Assembly (NCBI GenBank): GCA_023053575.1
Contig: JAKZAP010000013.1
Location: 2,862,001 to 2,926,000, forward strand
Origin: Branchinecta lynchi
Lineage: Eukaryota > Arthropoda > Branchiopoda > Anostraca > Branchinectidae
Direction: 5' to 3'
DNA length: 64,000 nucleotides
The first letter of the stretch is position 1; each line of letters starts with the position of its first letter. Position numbers and translations under genes: made by a program. This document shows positions 25,001 to 37,000 of the stretch, in pieces. Below the pieces are notes generated by a model that was given only the letters and a program-made list of their open reading frames with translations, ran no database searches and was not told where the DNA came from.

Positions 25001-28000
25001 GAAAATTCCATCTTGAGCAAGTTCTGCCGTTCCCTTGGCATAGTTTTAACGAGAAGCCCGACTTCAAAGTAAGTGTTCTTTTACTTTTGATCCAGACTTG
25101 ATGAGTAGCTCCTCTGCTTAATCTTTGCTTTTATCATCCTCCTTGCGATGGGCATTTGCGTCGCCGTCATCCATTTACACTTTTATCCTTTGAAAAATCA
25201 AGAGCGTGGCCCACCCTTCTAGCAATAGTAGTAATAGCAACAACGGCCTGGTGGTCTTGGAGACTGGGTTCGTCAAAAACCTGTCACCAGTGATGTGGTT
25301 TCAAGGGTGGGGGAAAAGGCTAGGTCTTGAATAGTGTCACTGGGAACTGGTTGATAGCGTAGAAATCTGAAGACCGGCGGGCCTGACCTTAGAGTGGGGC
25401 CTATAGGCCCCACTCTCAAAAACCAATCAACAAACGAGGGATAGGGATGTCTTAGGTAGCCTACGGCTCAGACGCACTCTTCTCTTTCTCTCTCAAGCAA
25501 ATAAATGTATACTCAGCCAGAGGCGTTACTAGCCAAAATGTTTGGGGGGGGGGACGAGGAATTTACCGACTGGCTGAAAACTTTACCGACTTTTTCTGCA
25601 GAAAAAACGACTGTTTTCAACAATAAAAATGACATTATTGAAAAAAAATCGACTGATTTTCAGAAACATCTACTTATTTTCATAAAAACCGACTATTTTG
25701 ACGAAAAATCGACCAATTTTCAGAAAAACCAACTATCGCCGGTGAAAAAAATCAACTGTTTTGACGAAAAATCGCGGCGCTTCGCACCGACTCGGTTATT
25801 TTTACCGACTGGCCGACGGCATTGGGGGGGGGCGTCCCCCCCCCCCCTCCCCCCCCCAGTCGTGACGCCCCTGTACTCAGCTACTTATTTACAAAACGTC
25901 TCCTTTGTCAACAAGATGTTAGTTGCCATGGCTACGGAAGTTATCAAGTAATGATATTGATGATGGACCGTTTTCTTCAAGTTACCAAGACAATTAGGAA
26001 CATACTTCACCTACCAGGAATAATCTGAACTTATTGCCTGCCTAGATGGCGTATGTGTTTATACCTTGGTTGGGAATGATAACAAAATATGATATGGCCT
26101 TCGAGGCATAACAGTTACGATTTTCGTTCCAACTTCGTAAAAAGTTACTACGCTGACCGTTCCAACCTTCTCGAAATAGTAATTAATAGTAACTATTTGG
26201 TTACTGTGCTCGCGAGCGTAGTAAGCGTAGAAACTATGCATCTCTGTAACGTGACTGGTCGGATTCGTCCGCGGCATGATATTCTGCTGGAAAAAAATCG
26301 CTCCAGCCTTGACGGCAAAAAGCCACAATTCGCGACGTCATGCGTAGGGTGGAACCCGCTCCAAGTAATCTTTGTTTTCTTTTCTTCTCAAACTCCGCGC
26401 AGAAACACATACAAATCAGTACAATGTACCGTCTTGCAGACCCTGTGACTGCGACTGAAACAAGAATGAAAAAGTTCGAAAGCTCTGTAAACAAACAGGT
26501 CGCACGGTGTGTACGACTCATTTACGTGCTACTGTCCGTATTCTGTTCCATCGTTGCTGTGTTGTAATTCAGAGGCGTAATTAGCCAAAGTTTTTGCGAG
26601 GGGGGCAAGGTATTTACTGAACCACTGGCTGGTAATTTTTACCGACTTATTTTGCGGGGGAAAAAAATGTTTTTAAGAAAAACGACTATTTTGACGAAAA
26701 ATCGAGCGTTTTTAAGAAAAAGTCGAATATTTTTACGGAAAACTGGGGGTTTTGGTGAAGAGTTGTCTGTGGCGGACAACATTGGGGGGGGGGGGGGTTC
26801 ATACGTTCTCTGGGACTATTTGAACGCATCCAACACCGCGACAGAACGGAAAACTTCCCTTTGCTCGTCGCATAGGCTGGGTGTCAGAAAATGCACAGTT
26901 TTTCGAGAAATCAGATAAGTGTGAAAAGGGTCGAGAAAGAGGCCGGAGTGATTGCGCTGTCGTACTGGTTACACTGTCAGAAGTTTCATAACAGATAACG
27001 CGAGGGCGGTTTCAACAGATAATTCGTGACAGATAACACTTCGGAAAACAAAATCAACGAAGAAACCAACGAAAGTGGGGTTTGTAAAGGCCAACATCAT
27101 CTATAACACTATATATAACACTTCGGATGTTATCTGTTGTGTTTGAAAACGTTGTGCATAACAAGCTTTGTTAGGAAGAGCCAAAAAAGTATCTACTTAC
27201 TTTATTCCTTATCATCATGATGTCGGAAAACTCAGCAGATACTTTTTGGCGGTTTTTCGGTTCTTCCTGATGGTAACGCTTATTATGCATAACATTTTGA
27301 AACACAACAGATAACATCCGAAGTGTTATCTGTTTCGCATTATCTGTTGAAACCGTGCATCCTCGTGTGATCTGTTATGACACTTCTGACAGTGTAACGA
27401 TCACAAAGTCTTGCTCATCGACATCAATTTTCAGTTCAGTTTCTTTTTGTAATAATGTGTTCTGTGTGAGAGACTAACCGTGGCATTTACTTCCAGGACC
27501 TCAAGAACAGTCAAATCTTTTTGGAAGCACTTTCTTTCCTGCAGGAATCGGACCAGGACAAATCTTTCTTTGATACATTGATTTCGAATGTAGAAAGAGT
27601 GAAGTCCCCACATTTTTATTATAATGGTTAGTAAGACTCAATCAACATATCAACCACTTTAAAGCTTATCTTTCTTAAAAATGCTTCTAAAAATCAATCA
27701 ATCAAGCCAAATATAGTTAGTTTACCCCTATGGCAGAATCATAAGGCGTATTCTCGCCGTTCCACTAGGACTCCTCGGGGAATCGAAGGGAACGGCGAGA
27801 ATAGAGGGCGTCACTCCACGCGGACTCCGCGTACGGAAAACAACGAGAACACGGGGACTGCTTCAAAAATGGATTTTCTTCTCAAAATAAATATGCAGTT
27901 GACAGAACTAGTCTGGATCCACTTTATTTTATTTATTTTTGTTCTGATTGTTTTTCATTAATTTTACATTACACCAACAACAGCAAAAATTGATTCCCCT

Positions 28001-31000
28001 CTGGGTTTGAAAGGGAGTCTGTTCTTATGATAGTGATGATAATCGGAGCATTCCCCGTCCGTGGGGACTCGCGAGAATACGGGGAGTGAGTCCCTGGGAC
28101 AAACAAAAACCCGGGGACTCCTCAAGTGGAGTCCTAGGGGAACGGCGACAATATCTATAGGGATCCCTGTGCCATCATATGAACGTACACTGTAAAAAAA
28201 ATCTTGCAGTATTTACTACTGGGATTAATCTTATCTTTATAATAATAATAATAATAATTTATTTGTAACCCACTGCACAAAACAATGTGAGGATAGTGGA
28301 GTAAAGAAGAGAAAGAAACAAATAAACAACTGAAGAAACACTAATACAACAAAATAAACACACAAAATCAACAGAACAAACGAATGAGCCCGTGATATGG
28401 AGTAAGCCGTTCATACGCTTGTCCAGATAAATTTTTATGAAGCTCCTGGAGTTTTGCCGTTATATCAGGGGCTTTGTATTTTCGGATTATTTTCCGATTT
28501 CGGTACGATATAGGTAAATAAAGCAGGTATTTACAGTATTTGTAGTAGCATGTACGTAGTTTACGTATGTCGCTCTTTTTCAATAAAATAAAATTTTATT
28601 GAAAAAAATTAACCCTAATTCGGATTAATCTTATCCCAATAGCGATAAGATTAATCCCAGTAGCAAATACTACAGTTAACTTTAATCCTTAGGTACTCGA
28701 AGAAACTTTTTACAGTTAGGTTAGGCCGGATCAGCTCCCGTGAACAACTACCGAATTATGGACGCCACGAGCTTAAAACAGTGATTTATCACAGGTCATC
28801 ACGTCAGTAATGACTTGCTTAGGTTTTCAGGGCTTCCTCGTTACAGAAAGTGGCGGTACAGTCTTACTTGATCAATCTAAAGTTTAACTGAAAAGGGTCG
28901 AGATAAGATATTCTAGTGACCCATCACTTATTCACTTAAAGAGGCCTGAAGACCCGAGGAAAATGCGTTACTTCGGTGCTCCGCTATTCAGAATAATCAG
29001 GTTTCAAAATAGTGGAATTTCTCTTTCGGATTTGTGGTACCTCTATGCGCTTTTACGTGTTCTGTGCTTGATGAAAACGATTTACGAAAAATAAGTGTTC
29101 ACTCAGTGATTTGCTTTCTGCAAGCTGATCACTGGCCACTGAAAAGCCGCGTTTGTATTGAGATTCGAATTTTTCGCGTCATACTGGAGTTTGCGTAGTA
29201 GAGACGGCCGTAGATATTGTGAACGTCATTCCTAGAGCAGATAGTGGTAAATCAAAAAATTCCTTAGTGTATTAAGTTAGATTATACAAAAATAATTTGA
29301 CTTTTCAGTTAAACTTTAAGTATTTCTTTTCGAAGTGTTTATCGTCTGTCATTTGTTGCACGAAACAAGGTCTAAGCGATATCGGTTCTGTGTACAATGA
29401 TATTTTCGCCGTCTACACGGACTCCCGCGTTTCTGCAGTGCTACCGATACGGTCAGTGACTATAAGTTAGTGATTTCACAGCTGTTTCACAGACATCGTA
29501 CTTCACTTCTCGGAGAAACCGTTTGCTTGTTTCAGACAGCTGTATCATCAGTGCTCTGTGTATTCGGTGTCACCTATCTCTGCCTGTACGGGTAGAAATG
29601 TAGGCTTATTTTATTTTGTTTTATTGTTAGAATACGGCTTCTTACCCGATCAAAAGTATTGTAAGGTCAACTGAAATAGAGATACAGTCCATGTATGTAT
29701 ACATACCTACGCTCGTCTAAGAACTCAAAAACGCATTCAGATTTCTGCAGTAAAATCCAGTCGTGACATTCGAAAGAAGACAAAACAAAAGCTGGGTTTT
29801 CGCAGAAAACTGATATTCAGTCCCATCACTAAGTGCCAAACTTCTTCCCACCAGTTTGACACAAATTGATGAAAATGAGATGACCTTTTCAGATACCACG
29901 ATCAGATATCACGGTCTGACTGTGGTATCTGAATGTCGGATACCACGATACCTGGCCAGATACCACGATAACTGCAAAAACGCGATTTGACCATGGTATC
30001 AGATACCATACGATATCTGCAAAAAAGACTTTAGACCGTCATATCGATACCATGGTATCTGCAAAAACGCAATTAAGGAGCGGAAAGGAAGCGGCTTATG
30101 TCGTCACCTTTTGCCTGGGTATGATTGTGCTCATAGCTCTTATGTTTCAGGATATGCAAGCATTGATTTCTATGGATACGTTTCGACGTTTAATGGCTTC
30201 TCTTATCAGCTCGCTGGAAACTGTAGCTATGTCTTGCTTCGAAATTTTGAAACCAAGGGATCGTCCTTACTTGCCCAACGACTACCCAACGAAAATGGTT
30301 CAAGCTTGGTCATTACGCTACTGGCAGGAGACTACAAAGTCGACTTTGTACCGGGAGCAACCGAGGTAAAATGGATCTATTTGTTTTTTTTGTTTGTTTC
30401 TTTTTATTCGTGTAGCTTCTTTTTCATTTGTTACTAACTAAAACAAGTGGCTACGTCTCCACCTCCAATCAGTGACGCTCATAAAAAATTTACCCAACAG
30501 TTTACCGTACTTTAACGTCACTTACACTTTCGTCTTAAACCTCCCATCTTCTTATACTTTATCAACTCTAAATTTAAAGGACCCCTCGCACTATTACTCT
30601 TTTACTTACAGTATGTTAGAATATTTGAATACTGTATAACTAGGCTGTGCTTTCAACAAATAACCCACGATTTTTGGCTGTTTTAAGCCTTTTTCGAGAC
30701 CCGTTGGCTTATAGCGAGAACTGGGAAACAATTTACATAACCGGTTTTTCTAATGAAAAAACTCCTCGCAGACAACCCTCGACAGCGTGATACACATCGA
30801 AGGTAGCAAACACGGCGAGTGGGAAAATCAGCGTGGTTTTGTTGGAGGGGTTAGACGGAAATAGTAATTAATAGTTACTATCGTTAGAAGGGTGGTACAC
30901 CCTATGTTCTCTATGAGAACATATCTGTTTGCAATCCTATTAAATGCGTTTTCTCGAGAATATAACACTTAAACAGATACTAACAGGAGTTTGTCTTGCA

Positions 31001-34000
31001 ACATAACGCTCAAAAGGCTCACAACCGACGGTTGCTCATAATGTTAAACACAATTAAAAGGATGCGCGAATATATGTTATCTCTTGTCAAGCTTCTGAGA
31101 GTGCACCTATCGAAACCAAGTAGGCAATTAGGGTCTCCGGGTTTAGAAATATATGGAGTGATTATAGAAGTAGGTTGCGTTAGTATTATACGTAAAAGAG
31201 GTCCCTCAACTTCTCTTTTCAAACTTTTAATTTGCCTAGTAAACATTCTCTTAAAAACTCACTCCCTCTTTCAAAAAACCCTTCCTCCAACTGTTTCAAA
31301 ACCAGCCATACCCGATGAAAAATGTGTAGCCTGCGTAGTTGTATTTTAGTTTTACGCAAAATTTGCATGTATTGAAATGTAATAGTAAAGAATACTATCA
31401 TTTAATGTGCTCAAATTGGGCCAGTCTTAAGCAGTAGTATCCAGTAGCATCTTGTCTTGCTATAGTAGCGTCCAGTCTTGCTAATAGTAGCATTCAGTAT
31501 AATGCAGTAACACGGTAGCCTTGAAGTAGAAGCCTGTAGTAGCATCAGTTAGTACTGCATGCTACTTTTTCGTACAACTTCATACTACTATTTTGAGATA
31601 AATTTTTCATCGGGTATAGCTGACACAAGCTTGCCAGTCTCCTTCCCGTTTGAAAGAATGGTGAAAGCGAAACCATTTCTTAAAACAAAACATTTCACCA
31701 TTCCATTACCAGTCGATATGGATGATTATTGTAAACACCTTTGTACATTTTCTTCAATTCATCCTTCTGAAAGGATGAATTGAAGAATTGAAGATGAATT
31801 AAACTAACACCAGCCAACATTATTCGCAACTAAAAAGAAAATGAAGAAACGTTTATAACAATAGTTACGTTTTTGCAGATACCATGGTCTGTTCTACCAC
31901 CGTAACTGGAACTAAACTTCGTGCTTTTTGCAGTTACCGTGGATCTGATATACGGTTGCTCGGCAAAAATGACAATTGACAAAAATGCGCGTTTCGAAGT
32001 CGTCGCCAAACTTCTTTTTCACCTATTTGACAAAAAATTATGAAAGTGAGATGACTTTTTCAGACACCAGGATCAGTTACCAAGATCGGACCGTGGTATC
32101 TGAATATCAGAAGCACGAACTGGCCAGATACCACGATAACTGCAAAAATGCCTTTTTGGGATCCCAAAACGTAAGAGGAGGGATACCTATGACATCGTAA
32201 AAGTTGTCCGTCCGTCTGTCCGTCTGTTAGCACGATAACTCTCGAAGAGCATGAGATATTTTGATGAAACTTGGTGTGAGGACTCTTTGAGTCAAGGGTA
32301 AAGTCAAGTTCGTAGATGGTGTTATGGAGACATCCCATAGCACTTTGCTCTGCAATAGTCCTCCTAGTTATTCCCTCCCTCTATCGCCTACTTTTCTATA
32401 TATCTCTTCGGTTTTCATCACCTATATGACAATAATTTTTACCCGGACATACAGTTCGTCCGGATCCGGCTGAAACTGGAAAGTTGGTTGTAAGTAAATG
32501 TTGATTAGATGTTCGATATAGGGGTAAGGAGATTCGCCTAATTCGTTTCTGAACTTTAATTTTTTGCCTGACAAGTAGTTCGCCCGGAATTCGGCAGAAC
32601 GGAAATTAGGTAGGAAGTTTAATTTCCCGGCATCGTGACAACTGGTCACTCGGTCTTTATCCACTAGCTCCAGTTAGCTGCTCGCTAATCCGAGGTCAGG
32701 CTTTGATCTATTTCATTCTAAGTATTTTGGCTAAGGAATGAGTCGTAGCCAAGAGAGTTCTCTTTCATCCTGGATCGGAGCAAGACCTCAGTTACTCTAT
32801 ATTATAGTTTATGGTAAGAGTTGTTTATATATTTAGTTAGGGACCCATTAGTGATATATTACATGTGTCACACTCTTGTACACGATTTGCATAAGATAAA
32901 TTGATCTACACTATGGTCCATCTCGGCTAGTAGGCCTCGGGCTTGACTGGATATGTGAATTCCAGCTTCGCTAGGATGTGTGAACCAGCTTGATTAGGGA
33001 TTTCTGGATTGACTGCGGCTGAGCTATAGAATTCCCCGAAGCTTCCCTTGTCTCTTTTGTCCGGTTTCCTGACTGGTCCTGGGTCTAGTGGGCACCTACG
33101 GTGTCAGAATGTCTTCAGCCCACACCCCAGGAGCCTTAACTTCACTAAACCTCGCCTCCACTCGTCCTTCCTCGCAACAATGGTGTAAGAACAGGGATTT
33201 GGAAACTTCCCCCACGTTCAACATCTTAACAGTGGTTTCAGAAGTGGGATTTGGAAACTTCCCCCACGTTCAACATCTTAACAATGGGCTATGTAGCCCT
33301 ACATTTAGGGGTGGGGAGGGGGTTCAAATTAAGGAACAAATAAAATATCTCGAAACAGTTAATGTGATAGTCGATTATGGGGTAAGAAGACATGCTGAAC
33401 ACGAATATGCAAAACTTGTTCTCGTCCGTCAAGTAGTTCGCCCGGAATCCGGCAAAACCGGAAAGTTGGTTAAAAGTAAGAGTTTGATTTGAAGTCGATT
33501 AAATGTTCGATTTAGGGGTAAGCAGACATGCTGAACACTTACGTGAAAAGTATTTCCTCACCGGACGATTATTTTATCCGGAATCCGGCAAAAACCGGAA
33601 AGTTGGTTAAAAGTAAAAGTTCGATTTGAAGTTGATTAAAGGCGTACTCTCACCGTTCCCCTCGGACTCCACTTGAGTAGTCCCCGCGTTTTTATTTGTC
33701 CCGGGGACTCACTCCCTGTATTCTCGCGAGTCCCCACGGACGGGGAATGCTCTGATTATCATCATCATCAAACAGGACTCCCTTTCAGATTCGGAGGGGA
33801 ATCAATTTTTGCTGGTGTTGGTGCAATGTAAAATTAATTAAAAATAATCAGAATAAACAAAACCAAAAATAAAGTGGCTCCAGACTAATTTCGTCAACTG
33901 CATATCTATTTCTCCAACAAAATCCATACTGGAAGCATTCCCCGTGTTCTCGCTGTTTCTGTCCGCTGAGTCCGTGTGGAGTGACTCCCTCTATTCTCGC

Positions 34001-37000
34001 CGTTCCTTTGATTCCCCGAGGAGTCCAAGGGGAACGGCGAGAATACGCCTTAAATGTTCGATTTAGGGGTAAGCTGACATGCTGAACACTTATGTGAAAA
34101 GCCTTTTCTACCCTGACAACTAGTTCGCCCGGAATTTGGCCAAAACCGGAAATATTTTAAAAATAATAAGTTTTATTTTAAGTTGATTAGATGACAGATT
34201 TATGAGTAAGAAAAGACGCTGAGTCCGTGTATGACAATCATTTTTACCCGGACATCTAATTCGTCCGGAATCCGGTTGTAAGCTAAAGTTTTATTTGAAG
34301 TTGATTAGACGTTGTTTATAGGGATAAGGAGATACCGTACGCTGAATTCGATTCTGAATTTTCTTTTTTGTATTTTCTCTAATGATTAGCCTGGCGAAGA
34401 TCTGGATCTGGCGAAGACAAGACCCAGTTGCCTGGATCAAATATTAGATTTTTGGGATCCCATCGCAAGCTTAGGTCTTGTTGACCGTGGTATCATTCTA
34501 GTATCAGATACCACGATAACTGCAAAAACGACCTTAGACTGTGGTATCAAATACTATGGTATATGTAGTTCCGCCCACTGTTCTTCAGTGGGCTGTCTGG
34601 TGAAACCATGGGGAAGTGCACGTCTCCAACAGCGAGCTGTCCAGTAAGCCTTTCATGTGTAAAATACCATCTAGAAAAGACCAAAGCTCATTTTGTTGAA
34701 TTTTTAATTAGGATTCTTGTAGTGCTGTAGTTGTGCTATAAATGAATTACGGCCCGTTTGCTTTTCGAACGCACTGATAGAATTAAATGTATATATGGAC
34801 TATATCGATAAAACCTACTGTGTAGGCTATGTATATACACTATATATTGATATTCAAATAATGTATACCACGGATACGTCAGCGACGATGCTTAATCAGC
34901 GATATTTCGGCCCTTCTTGGCAAGGGTCCTCGTCAGGCTGTTGATCTTCAGGGTCAACTTTGGGGAAGGAAACAAACCTGTAATAAATAACTGAACCTTC
35001 TACCGACTATAAATGGGCAAAAAACTTTCAAGTATCACTGTAGGGAAAACACTAGTCCTGAGATTTAGTTTTTGACACGGCCGCAGTTTCTGCTGCACGA
35101 TTGGGTCGATGACAGGAAAAGTTTTTTTCTGTATAGTGGTCAACTTCGGTTTCGTTATTAATGAGGGACTGAAAGCTTAAATTTTAAAAGGGGGAAGGTC
35201 CATACCGCATGTTAAAGTGTTTCTTTCCTTCCAGAGTCGGGAGTTTGTCCTAATCGACGGCCGTCCTGTCGTACTGCCATTTGTCACTGACCGTGTGTGG
35301 GTGTCATATATGGCTGGCAGGGTTACTATAGAAACTGAAAGCTTGCAGGTTCGTTGCTTCCTGGAGAGGAAGCTCTGTCAGATCCTGGTAAAAGGTAAAA
35401 ACATTAGTTTTCTTTCTTCTTGCTATACTGATTAATTTGTCTCAGGAATGAGAAATTATACCTTGCTACCTGCTGCCTACTTGATTAAAATAGGGGTCCT
35501 CGTAAAACCACAGTTGCTGCCTTAATTAAAATTGAGGCCCTTCTATGCCATCTGTGCTCGGAGGCATTACTAGCCAAAATATTATTTTTTTTTTAGGGGG
35601 GGGGCAAGGCATTTACTGACTGGCTGGTAACTTTTACCGACTGTTTCAAGAAAAAACAAAAATCGACTTGTTTTCAGAAAAACCGACTGTTTTCAGAAAA
35701 ACCGACTGTTTTCATTAAAAAAAAATCAACTGATTTGACGAAAAGTTGCAACACTTCGCGCCGACTCAGTTATTTTTTACCGACTGTCCGACAACACTGG
35801 GGGGGGGGGGGGGGTATTAGTTAGAATTGAGGCCCTTCTACGCCATCTGTTCTGGATATAGCATCAATGCAGCTCCCGCAAACGCCCCGCACGGGCCATG
35901 GCCCTTGTCGTTTCCCAGTTCGAAGTAACCTGATAAAGTTGCAACTTATCTCACGACAACAAAATTATTTTGTAAATTAGCTGCACAAGAGAACTTGCGA
36001 GCTTAAGTGGCATGTGAATCTTGTGTAAGCCCCTGATCCACTTAACCTGTTCCTAAAATTGCCCGGGAGTGCAATGCTACACTCGGGGGTTTATTCGCGC
36101 TTTCGTGCTTTGACCGGAGATCTATTTACACGTTTGATAGCTGGGGTTTCTCGTATCTGTGTTTTGCCAATAGCCAGTGCCTAAAATCACTGGCCGTACC
36201 TTTGATCCCTTTGTCTACGATTTGTGAAGGTCTTGAATATTATAGGCTAGAGCTTTGTTGACCACCGCAAGCTAACCTTTTACATTAATCAAACGGTAGC
36301 TTTTACATTTCTGGCTGCTGTTCTTTCTCATTACATTGTAAATTCAGAAAAAGGACCTTCGACGCATACGCTCGACCATACTTCAGATATCTGAGATTTC
36401 TTCTCTACCTACCACGGCGCACGCGGAACCGCTACCTGATCCGCCCTTTGTTAATTTCCGACCCATTGCCTCTAATTTGTGTTCTCCGATTGGAAATTTC
36501 ACGACCCTATAATTGTGATTCAATACTCTTGATGACTAACTCTTCTTGCCGATGCAAAATCGCCCTGTACCTAGCGGAAGAGCCGGAAGTGGTATCAAAG
36601 CTGCTTCCAAACATCGCTGTGATTGGTTAACATAGGATTGAGTTGTTGAGTTTGAGTCTTTCCGTTTTCTCGTTCTTGATCACTGGCGTCTTTTGGACTT
36701 GGTCATACAGAGTATTAGTTAACCTTTATGGAAATATTCTTTTCGTGTTTTGCGATTATTTTACATTTCTTTGTCCTTTTCTACTGCACCTACGCCCTTG
36801 GGCAGTGCGTCATAAATCCTTCATTCATTCATTCGTAGGAGATTCTGTGCAAAGTTCTGCTGGCTTACTCGGCCGACCCGACGCTGAGCTAGCGACTGAC
36901 AGGAGAAGCCCAGCTGGAAATCCAGTCGACCTTCCAGAGTTTCTGACATCTTGGGAAGCTTCCTTGAAAACATGCAGTTCACCATCGCAAGTGACTAAGC

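Larger units (their letters stand above)
32155..34468 (-). mobile_element. GGGATCCC element, copy 1, with nested insertions
   Basis: Left end GGGATCCCAAAACGTAAG, then CTATGACATCG, a GTCCGTCCGTCTG run and GATGAAACTTGGTGTGAGGA; right end GATTTTTGGGATCCCATCG then CTTAGGTCTTGTT. Between lies a degenerate satellite with core GCCGGATTCCGG-type sequence. A probable LTR remnant (32650-33290) and a Harbinger-like MITE (33640-34050) are nested in it. Same family at 58604-59680 (other strand) and 59808-60566. Confidence 0.85.
31871..34570. mobile_element. GATACC-rich element interrupted by later insertions
   Basis: Left part 31871-32153 starts GTTTTTGCAGATACCATGG; the right part resumes at ~34470 (GACCGTGGTATC...GATACCACGATAACTGCAAAAACG). 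Comparison with 29885-30078 shows the GGGATCCC element was inserted between them. Confidence 0.6.

Noticed and set aside
25560..25830. Short CGACTG repeats resembling a CRISPR array
   Set aside because: Spacing irregular, repeats degenerate, inside a hAT-like MITE with TSD.
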